Source: Bacteroidia bacterium (GTDB lineage: Bacteria > Bacteroidota > Bacteroidia > Bacteroidales > Paludibacteraceae). From it: a stretch of 30,579 nt of DNA. The translations under genes and the position numbers were made by a program. Location of the stretch: contig JAGKVE010000046.1 in assembly GCA_021152555.1 (NCBI GenBank), positions 1 to 30,579 on the forward strand, given 5' to 3'. Positions 16,156 to 23,800 of the stretch are shown here, one piece after another. Positions within the stretch are counted from its first letter, which is position 1. Every line of letters begins with the position of its first letter. Below the pieces are notes generated by a model that saw only the letters and a program-made list of their open reading frames with translations, had not been told where the DNA came from and did not search any database.

Positions 16156-17211
16156 GTGATTATGTGCATTCTTTCTTTAGGTCTTCTTGCGCCCTGTATT
16201 CCTTTCCTGGATGCGTTCGGCCAGGAGCCTGAAGTAGTGGTATGCGCGCGCCCGTACTATATATTGATTGTGCTGTCGATAGTGCCCTTCCTTTTGTTCT
16301 GTTTTTCCAAACAGTTTTTAGAGGGTTTGGGGAACACGCTTGTTGCAATGCTGATTACGATAGGCTGCAACGTGCTGAATATCTTTCTGAACTGGATTTT
16401 TATCTACGGCAAGTTGGGATTTCCGGCGATGGGGGCAGAAGGTGCAGGTTGGGCGACGCTTATATCGCGCAGCCTGATGCCGGTATGCTTTTTAGCGGTG
16501 ATGTTGTCCAAAGATGAATGGCGGTTTTATCTGGCGGGCGTCAAAAAACGTTTGATTGCGCGCCGCGAGGTGCAAAATTTAATAACTCTCGGCACGCCGA
16601 TCGGTTTGCAGTCGTTTGCGGAGGCGTTTCTGTTCACGGCGTCGTTCGTTATCATCGGTTGGATCAGCAAGGAGGCGCTTGCGGCGCACCATATAGCGAA
16701 CCAGATGGCGGACCTGACATTCATGCTCGCGCAGGGTATCGGCTCCGCGACGACCATCCGCGTCTCCCATCAGTTGGGCAAAGGCGACCTCGTTGCAGTC
16801 CGCATGGCAAGCCATGCATCGGTTCATCTATGCCTGCTGATGAACACCATCGGCGCGGCAATCATGATTCTCGGACGGAATTATATACCGTATATTTTCA
16901 CAAGCGACCCCGCGGTAGTCCCTATCGCGTCCACGCTTCTGATTATCGCCGGCACCTTCCAGTTCGCGGACGGGCTTCAATGTATCGGTGCGGCAATGCT
17001 GCGCGGGATACAGGACGTGCGCGTTCCTATGCGGATTGCGCTCGTTGCGTATATCGGAGTGGCGTTGCCATTAGGTGTTTTTCTTACGTTCCCTGCGGGG
17101 CTCGGCGTCAAAGGGATGTGGATAGCGTTTGTGATTGCGCTTGCCATCCCTGCCGTGCTATTCCATATCCGGTTCAACAGACAATATAAGAAATTAAAAA
17201 TTACGAATTAA
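16156..17211 (+). CDS. MATE family efflux transporter, N-terminally truncated
   Basis: 351 residues from a GTG (or ATG at 16162), against about 450 for MATE multidrug/Na+ antiporters. Preserved parts include FGQEPEVVVCARPYYIL, FCFSKQFLEGLGNT (end of the first six-helix half) and GTPIGLQSFAEAFLF (start of the second half). Helices 1 to about 2.5 are absent. In-frame codons upstream of the GTG (about 16114-16155, reading NQITSYLTNGLIFTVI) still look like a MATE helix, but a TAA at 16084-16086 closes the frame and the YhcH gene begins at 16081. The natural start is therefore lost, and the gene is probably a remnant or pseudogene. Its last residues and stop codon lie in the repeat at 17192-17233. 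Confidence 0.85.
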   Translation: MIMCILSLGLLAPCIPFLDAFGQEPEVVVCARPYYILIVLSIVPFLLFCFSKQFLEGLGNTLVAMLITIGCNVLNIFLNWIFIYGKLGFPAMGAEGAGWATLISRSLMPVCFLAVMLSKDEWRFYLAGVKKRLIARREVQNLITLGTPIGLQSFAEAFLFTASFVIIGWISKEALAAHHIANQMADLTFMLAQGIGSATTIRVSHQLGKGDLVAVRMASHASVHLCLLMNTIGAAIMILGRNYIPYIFTSDPAVVPIASTLLIIAGTFQFADGLQCIGAAMLRGIQDVRVPMRIALVAYIGVALPLGVFLTFPAGLGVKGMWIAFVIALAIPAVLFHIRFNRQYKKLKITN

Positions 17212-17233
17212 AAATTACGAATTAAAAATAGAG
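17192..17233 (+). repeat. 14-base tandem repeat at the MATE/pepD junction
   Basis: Three head-to-tail copies of AATTAAAAATTACG (third copy ends ATAGAG). The array supplies the last codons (KITN) and stop of the MATE frame and ends four bases before the pepD ATG. A 25-base stretch of it is identical, in reverse orientation, to 27711-27735 between lpxD and lpxC. Confidence 0.9.
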
Positions 17234-17237
17234 AATT

Positions 17238-18710
17238 ATGAAGAATAAAGTATTTGACATCTTTTCTGAGATATGCAAAGTACCTCGCCCCTCCAAGCAT
17301 GAGGAGCAGATCAGCCGCTGGCTGCAGGATTTTGCGGTATCTCACGGCATAGAGTGCGTTGCCGACGAGGCTATGAACGTCATTATGCGCGTGCCGGCAA
17401 CGCCGGGCTACGAAGACCATGAGGGCGTTATCCTACAGGCGCATATGGATATGGTCTGCGAGAAGAACGGCGACGTGCAGCACGATTTCATGCGTGACCC
17501 TATCGAGACGTATATCGACGGCGAATGGCTCAAAGCGAAAGGCACGACTTTGGGCGGCGATGACGGTATCGGTATATCGATGGCGCTTGCCGCCATAACG
17601 GACAGCGACCTGCCCCACCCGGCTATCGAATGTCTGTTCACCGTAGATGAAGAGACCGGCCTGACGGGCGCGATGAAGTTACAGGACGGCATGCTGCGCT
17701 CCAAACGGCTTATCAACCTCGATTCGGAGGACGACGGCCAGATATTCATCGGTTGCGCCGGAGGTATCGACACACTTGCGAAGATGCACTATGAGCCGGT
17801 GTCTGTCAGCGAAGCGGTCTGTCAGCGAAGCGGTCTGTGTTCTGTCAGCCCGCAGGGCGGTCTACTCGCAGTAAAACTGCGAGTAAGCGGATTGCTCGGC
17901 GGCCATTCGGGCGATGATATCAACAAAGGCCGTGCGAACGCCAACCAGCTGATTGTATGGTTCTTGGCACGTATATGGCCGCAAACGGACATACAGCTTG
18001 CATCCATCAACGGCGGCAATCTGCGAAACGCCATTGCCCGTGAAGCGGAGGCGGTACTCACCGTTCCGATGAGTTACAAAGAGCAGATCCGCATCGAGTG
18101 GAACCATTTTGTTGCGCAGATGGAAGGCGTGTTCGGCGAGGTGGAAAAAGACATGCGCCTGGATCTGGAGAGCTGCGACATGCCGGACACTTTCATCCCT
18201 TCCGACAAAGCGTACCGCCTTGTCATGGCGCTATGCGAGTGCCCGCACGGCATGATTGCCATGAGCAAGGAGATGCCGGGACTGGTAGAGACCAGTACGA
18301 ACCTCGCCTCCATCAAGATGAAAGAGGGCTATATCGAAATCAACACCTCGCAGCGTTCGTCCATCGAGGCTTCGAAACACCATCTCAAATGGGCGGTAGA
18401 GCAGGCTCTGTCGCTTGCGTGCGACGAAGTGACGCACGGCGACGGTTATCCGGGCTGGGCGCCCAATCCGAACTCGCCGCTGTTGGAGGTTGTTAAGAAA
18501 GCATATACCGATTTATTCAAAGCCGAGCCTAAGGTGCTGGCCATCCACGCGGGGCTGGAATGCGGGCTGTTCCTGGAGAAATACCCGTATCTGGACATGG
18601 TATCCATCGGTCCTCAGATGTACGGCGTACACTCCCCTCAGGAACGATTGTCCATTCCATCGACAGAGCGGTGCTACAACTGGCTCTGCCAAACATTAAA
18701 ATCCCTATAA
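17238..18710 (+). CDS. pepD: Aminoacyl-histidine dipeptidase (PepD-type, M20C)
   Basis: 490-residue M20-family metallodipeptidase with broad cytosolic dipeptidase activity. Metal-site motifs are QAHMDMVCEKN (near 68-78), GDDGIGISMA, DEETGLTGA (near 137), GHSGDDINKGRANA and the C-terminal IHAGLECGLF. Length is normal (about 485). Just before the lid domain, at about residues 189-208, is a segment (SVSEAVCQRSGLCSVSPQGG) made by a 16-base tandem duplication, directly followed by a 10-base perfect hairpin in the codons of LLAVKLRVS. It lies 26 bases after the truncated MATE gene with no separate promoter seen, so it may depend on read-through or an unrecognised promoter. Confidence 0.93.
   Translation: MKNKVFDIFSEICKVPRPSKHEEQISRWLQDFAVSHGIECVADEAMNVIMRVPATPGYEDHEGVILQAHMDMVCEKNGDVQHDFMRDPIETYIDGEWLKAKGTTLGGDDGIGISMALAAITDSDLPHPAIECLFTVDEETGLTGAMKLQDGMLRSKRLINLDSEDDGQIFIGCAGGIDTLAKMHYEPVSVSEAVCQRSGLCSVSPQGGLLAVKLRVSGLLGGHSGDDINKGRANANQLIVWFLARIWPQTDIQLASINGGNLRNAIAREAEAVLTVPMSYKEQIRIEWNHFVAQMEGVFGEVEKDMRLDLESCDMPDTFIPSDKAYRLVMALCECPHGMIAMSKEMPGLVETSTNLASIKMKEGYIEINTSQRSSIEASKHHLKWAVEQALSLACDEVTHGDGYPGWAPNPNSPLLEVVKKAYTDLFKAEPKVLAIHAGLECGLFLEKYPYLDMVSIGPQMYGVHSPQERLSIPSTERCYNWLCQTLKSL
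17803..17834 (+). repeat. 16-base tandem duplication inside pepD
   Basis: CTGTCAGCGAAGCGGT occurs twice in direct succession, with a third partial copy (TCTGTCAGCC) at about 17841-17850. Because 16 is not a multiple of 3, the copies are read in different frames (SEAV, then QRSG). The reverse complement contains ACCGCTTCGCTGA, also found in lpxD at about 26886. Confidence 0.85.
17863..17885. repeat. Perfect 10-base hairpin inside pepD
   Basis: TACTCGCAGT, loop AAA, ACTGCGAGTA, within codons for the conserved start of the lid domain (LAVKLRVSG). It is 28 bases past the tandem duplication. It could be chance, because the protein sequence there is conserved. Confidence 0.6.
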
Positions 18711-18716
18711 TTAGGT

Positions 18717-18748
18717 ATTGCAGGATTCAGTTAAAAGCAGTACTTTTG
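18717..18748 (+). promoter_or_regulatory. Bacteroidales-type promoter of feoB
   Basis: ATTG (18717-18720), a 20-base spacer, then TACTTTTG (18741-18748), matching the -33/-7 pattern. The start codon of feoB follows 18 bases later, implying a leader of only about 10 bases. No Fur-like palindrome was recognised. Confidence 0.7.
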
Positions 18749-18766
18749 TCGCCGATTTGTTAACGC

Positions 18767-20437
18767 ATGATTAAAATAGCCGTCATAGGATTGCCTCAAA
18801 GCGGGAAGAGTTCGCTTACGCAGGCACTTCAGGAACTTGCCGACAAGCGGGAACAGGCTGTTCAGTTTGCCGAATTGCATGACTTGGACGATTTGCACAG
18901 CCATGCTTATGATGTTGTGCTTCAGGTAGTTGATTCCACTCGGTTGGAAGAGTCGCTTCTTCTGACGCCGCATATCATCGACGAGCAGGAGAAGATTGTC
19001 ATTGCCATCGGCCGTTACGACCTGCTGCTGCAAACGGACCATTCGCTGAACATTCCCAAGTTGCAGGCACTGATTGGTGTTCCTACCTGCCGCGTATCCG
19101 TGCGCAGGAACGACGGTTTGGCGAACTGCCTGGCGCTATTGGAGGAAGTGGGGGCTCAGCCTGCCTCGCAAGCCCACCCTATCTACCACCTGCGCGACCA
19201 GGAGGACGAGGATGCCTACCGCGCGTACGTGCATGGTGTGCTGACGGAGACGCTGACCCACGCGAAAGACGACCGGCAGCAGACGCGGCTGGAACGTATC
19301 GACAAGGTGCTGACCAATCCGTGGCTGGGTTTCCCGATTATGATGGCGATATTGTACTTCGTCTTCTGGTGTACGTTCACGCTCGGCGCCTATCCTCAGG
19401 ACTGGATAGAACTGGGGATAGACCGCCTGTGCGAGTTATGCCATGCCTCGATGAGGGAAGGCTGGCTGAGCAGCCTGTTTATCGACGGCATATTGAAAGG
19501 CGTGGGGGCAGTGCTGGCGTTCCTGCCGAATATCATCATCCTGTTCTTCTTCATCAGTATCATGGAGGACAGCGGTTATATGGCTCGCGAGGCGTTTATC
19601 ATGGATACCATCATGCACCGTGTGGGTCTTCACGGCCGTTCGTTCGTCCCGATGCTGATGGGCTTCGGCTGCAACGTCCCCGCCATCATGGCTGCGCGGG
19701 ATATCAAAAACCCGAAGGACCGCGTGCTGACGATGCTGATGGTTCCGTTCATGTCATGCTCGGCGAGACTGCCGGTATATATGCTGTTTGTGGATACCTT
19801 CTTCGAGCGGTACAAAGCGCTTGTCATGATTTCGATGTACGCGATAGGAATCAGTCTCTCGGTTGTTTTTGCGTTCATCATGAAGCGCACACGGTGGTTC
19901 AAACAGGATAATGACGACAGCGTCAACGAGTTGCCGGAGTTCCGTCTGCCGAAAGTGCGTAACACCGTCGCGCATATATGGGAGCGCGTGGCGGATTATC
20001 TCCAGAAGATTTGCACCGTCATTCTCTGGGCGTCCATCATCATATGGGCATTGGAATATTTCCCGACGCAGAACCTCGAGGATTTGGAGCACTCCTATCT
20101 TGCCTCCATCGGTCAGTTTGTCTCTCCGTTGATGGAGCCGCTTGGTTTTGACTGGAAGATGTCGGTATGTCTGCTGACGGGTCTTCCGGCCAAAGAGGCG
20201 ATTGTGTCGACGCTGGCTATTCTGTACGGCGGTGACCTCAGTTCGGCGTGTTTCACGCCTCTGACAGCGTTCACGTTCATGTTATTCGTGCTGCTGTATT
20301 TCCCATGCGTAGCGACGATAGCGACTCTTCACCGCGAAGCGGGCAGGAGATGGGCATGGTTCACAGTGTTCCAATCGCTCTTTCTTGCCTGGTTTATTTC
20401 TTTTGCCGTTTACCAGATAGGTTCTTTGCTCGTCTGA
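18767..20437 (+). CDS. feoB: FeoB-type ferrous iron transporter with degenerate G domain
   Basis: 556-residue FeoB, well short of the usual 700-830. The membrane core is intact: GFGCNVPAIMAAR (299-311), VPFMSCSARLPVYML (326-340) and LTGLPAKEAIVSTLAIL, with about eight transmembrane segments. The N-terminal GTPase domain is reduced. G1 is recognisable (GLPQSGKSS, 8-16), but the next 30-odd residues usually holding switch I and the DxPG motif (G3) are missing; the chain runs directly into YDVVLQVVDSTRLEESLLL. The G4 NxxD site reads GRYD (82-85). FeoA is not fused or adjacent. Iron transport is likely from the core; GTP hydrolysis is doubtful. Its 3' end overlaps the convergent small gene by 44 bases. 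Confidence 0.93.
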   Translation: MIKIAVIGLPQSGKSSLTQALQELADKREQAVQFAELHDLDDLHSHAYDVVLQVVDSTRLEESLLLTPHIIDEQEKIVIAIGRYDLLLQTDHSLNIPKLQALIGVPTCRVSVRRNDGLANCLALLEEVGAQPASQAHPIYHLRDQEDEDAYRAYVHGVLTETLTHAKDDRQQTRLERIDKVLTNPWLGFPIMMAILYFVFWCTFTLGAYPQDWIELGIDRLCELCHASMREGWLSSLFIDGILKGVGAVLAFLPNIIILFFFISIMEDSGYMAREAFIMDTIMHRVGLHGRSFVPMLMGFGCNVPAIMAARDIKNPKDRVLTMLMVPFMSCSARLPVYMLFVDTFFERYKALVMISMYAIGISLSVVFAFIMKRTRWFKQDNDDSVNELPEFRLPKVRNTVAHIWERVADYLQKICTVILWASIIIWALEYFPTQNLEDLEHSYLASIGQFVSPLMEPLGFDWKMSVCLLTGLPAKEAIVSTLAILYGGDLSSACFTPLTAFTFMLFVLLYFPCVATIATLHREAGRRWAWFTVFQSLFLAWFISFAVYQIGSLLV

Positions 20438-20873
20438 TTATCCATATGCCGCAAAGCAGTAGAATCAATCCTACCGGCGCATCGCCTAGTGGTGTATCCA
20501 ATCCGGGAGGATCGGCGGGATCATCGCCATCATCCCTTCCGTTGCGACGTGGCTGAAACAGATCATTTGCGTATATTGCGGAAGAAGATGTTATCTGCTC
20601 AATATTCCCGGCCGTGATAGAGAGAGCCGGCAAACGCACTTCACCTGCATATCGCGCTACAGAATAAGGCGAAGAATTAGTCCTGTTTGATGTACTCAAA
20701 TAAGACGAAGTAGTTTTCATTCTTGCCTCCGGTCTGGTAGCCGCAGGATACGCATATTGCTGTGCTTGCTTGGTGGTCATCGAACCATACGAAGCAAACA
20801 TATCCGAGGCATCAGCCATGCACGGACATAGCGAGACAAACAGAACTAATATTGTAAAGCGATAAATCTGCAA
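20394..20873 (-). CDS. Small secreted protein with C-terminal sorting-like tail
   Basis: 159 residues, function not recognised. It has a signal peptide (residues 1-22, ending CMADA), a Ser/Thr/Tyr/Ala-rich middle without a known domain, an acidic Asp/Pro linker (DDGDDPADPPG), a short motif PLGDAPVG, a hydrophobic helix (LILLLCGIWII) and a basic tail (RRAKNLSGKRQKK). Motif, helix and basic end form the three-part layout of C-terminal sorting signals such as PEP-CTERM, though the motif itself is not a classical one. The start is TTG, 12 bases after the stop of the large surface protein, so the two are probably co-transcribed. The last 44 bases are antisense to the end of feoB. Confidence 0.65.
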   Translation of the reverse strand: MQIYRFTILVLFVSLCPCMADASDMFASYGSMTTKQAQQYAYPAATRPEARMKTTSSYLSTSNRTNSSPYSVARYAGEVRLPALSITAGNIEQITSSSAIYANDLFQPRRNGRDDGDDPADPPGLDTPLGDAPVGLILLLCGIWIIRRAKNLSGKRQKK

Positions 20874-20885
20874 AATAAATTGCTA

Positions 20886-23800
20886 TTACTCAACTAAACG
20901 GCCTACGGCGTCATACATTTGCCCATTTCGGATAATATACATTTGACCGTTCAGGATTATTTTTTGTGTACTATTTTCATTCAATTCCGTAGCATAAGGG
21001 AACGCTGTCGGCACATCTGCACGTCGGCCGATACTAATCCACAGACGGTTATTGTAAGTGCCCTTGTCTGCAGTAAAAGTATAAACATCCGTAAGCAAAT
21101 CTGTTTTTGTTTGCGTCTCGTTGTCTATGAGCCACAAATGCTCAACATCTTCTGCTATTTGCACTTTCTCTGCGCAAATCATAAACTGACCGTTGGCAGG
21201 TTGAACAAATCCAACCGGGATTGAGTCTGCATTCGTATAATTAAGAGCATCGAAAGCGCAAGCCACACCATTGGCATGATGAGAGTACAGATTCATTCTA
21301 TCGACATTTTGCATCTTCATCAAGTCAGCGCCGACTTCGTACGCATCATCATACTTATCATTAATAATAAGTGTAAAGACATCTTCGTTAGTACTCCAAC
21401 CACGGATACGGAAGCGCGATGTACGGTCTTCCTCTTGGGTCATCAATCCCATACGGCGGGCCGCGATGGACTGTTTGTTGATAGCCGTTCCTTTAAAGCG
21501 CAATCCTGTTACTCCATCCGGCAACTGCACAAAGACAGCAGAGAACGGAGATATATTTTGACCGATAATCTCTGTTTGCGTGTACGAATCCGTGCTCGGG
21601 TCATAGATTGTTACATACGGAACCGTTCCCGTTCCATCTTCCAAAGTATACCAAGGCTCAACCCATTCGTCTTTATCATTGTAATACTTCGTGAGTTTGC
21701 CACAAGCCAAATCGCTTGCAGTAACGGCGCTATAGTTCTGCAGGAACGGGTTACCGATCAAGTTCCATCCAATATGTTGCGGCCAGTCGCAACTCTTTCC
21801 GACAGCAGCCACAGTCTTGTTTACACTCGTCTCAGATGCCCAACTGGCAACATCCATTGGGAAGCGGAGTGTACGATATGTATGACCGGTGCTATTCTGT
21901 GCACCTTTTGGGATGGACAAAAGATATCCTCTTCCGGCTTTAAGAATTGTTTTAGTTTGATAACTCTCATCTTCCAGATCTTCTCCGATGTATGTCCAGT
22001 AAGAGCCGCTCGTACCTTTATCCGTAGCGCGTTTTATACCATCATAAAATTTGATATAGAACGAGTGATCAAACACGGCATCTCCGTTATTCGCAGACGG
22101 ATTAACATAGTTGATTCGAGAGATTGTAACATCATAAGGCAACGCGAACCAGTATTTGCGACTGTTATCAATACGACGGTCGTGATTAAGCGTTGGACAA
22201 ATGAATGTGCCTTGTATCAACGCAGAAGGAGCCAATTCGTCGCCGTCGGTGCGCATGGTCAAAGAGTTTGCCGTGAATGTTTTGCCGGAAGCAAGATTGA
22301 ATCGTCCACCCGGATATATTTTGATATCACGAACTGTCTTCGTCTCATCTGCGATTGCAGTACCGCCATTCAAAATAACCATATCGCAAGTGGAACAGTT
22401 TGTTACAGCGCTCGTCACAGCCGATATACGTGTATATGAATTAACCAACATAGGCGTTTGGAAGATTTGGCGGGTTGTGCCCCATTCAATCAAGATTGGC
22501 ACGCAAGGATTGCTTGCTACATCATACGAAAGCGTATATGTGCCATCGCCGTTGGCTGTTCCGTTCTTGCCATTAATGCTCGGAGCGCCCGTCAAGGCAT
22601 AACTCTCAACAATTATGCCGTCCGGCCGCCACTCTACTATTTCAATGCCTTCACCACAAGCGGGATAGGACGACCAAAGAGTTCCATTGGAATAAACGGC
22701 GTAGAGTTGGTCCGGCGTCATTTTTGGCGTATATGATGCTGTTTTACCAATCATGCCTTCCGGCGCAGAGTTGCGAGCTTGGATAGCTTTCTTCTCTACC
22801 CAACCGTCGAGCGACCAACCATCACAATCGGTAGTAGGCGTCTGACCACTCAGCGAAACACCCTTACCTGCCACTGTTTCCGTCAACGTCTTCGTTTCGT
22901 CAGCGCCGAACTTACCGCCACAAGCATTTAACACAACCTCAAACGGCGTACAGTGCGGCCACGAGTTATATTCCGAAACTGTTGATTTTTGCTTGTAGAT
23001 AGTAAACTCACTATTGTCGGTATTATCGTTGAAATAAAAATAATTATACGTGGTAAACCAGCCCGAAGGACGCCAACGCAAATAATATGTTTTGTTCCCA
23101 CTTTTATATTGTAACTTAAATGGAGAATTCGTATTTGTTACTTGTACTGCAGAATTCTCATTATTATTTGCAAGCTTATTCTTTCCATTATAGAAATACG
23201 TACCATTATATGTCCACTGCATATTAGCATTCACATTGCTGGAAATCCTATCACCAGAAACAGTTACATCAGTGCCACTCCACTGAGAATCTTTATTATT
23301 ATACGTAACTGCTTTGTTGTTATTTGTAGATACAATCACATAGGTACCATTAGCTTTTATTTCGCTCTTAGTACTTACCCGTTCATAATACACTTCGCCA
23401 TCACCTTGCTGGTAAACGGCATAAAGTGTGATACTATCTTGGAGAGGAATAAATGTATCTGTGGATTTATACAAGATACCCGGAGCAGATGTAGTTGCAT
23501 GCAAGCCGCTACCCACACGCCAACCGGCAAATTTCCATTTCTTACAAGACGGTGCCACCGCCGTAGGGACAGAGGCATTATTCAATGCTATACCGGTCGT
23601 TGAGCTTACATTTTCCACGCCAATTGTTGCATCTTTAACTCCGCTGAATGTACCCTCACCGGAATTGAACAATACGGTATAGTTTTCGCACTTCGGAGTT
23701 TTTGAATAGGTCGTCACCTGGCGATAGATATGAATGTTGCTTGTCGCTGCCGCTTGAGACGAGAACTTTGTTGCGTTAGCCGTCAAATAGCGTTTATCCG

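Noticed and set aside
18767..20437. FeoAB fusion or adjacent feoA
   Set aside because: The protein starts directly with the G1 motif region, ends after the last membrane helix, and neither flank has a FeoA-like SH3 domain.
20438..20472. Shared terminator between feoB and the convergent small gene
   Set aside because: No hairpin with a T run was seen; the region is coding on the minus strand.
21276..22439. 387-residue open frame on the plus strand opposite the large surface protein
   Set aside because: Antisense shadow of a coherent modular protein; no signal peptide, domain or promoter.
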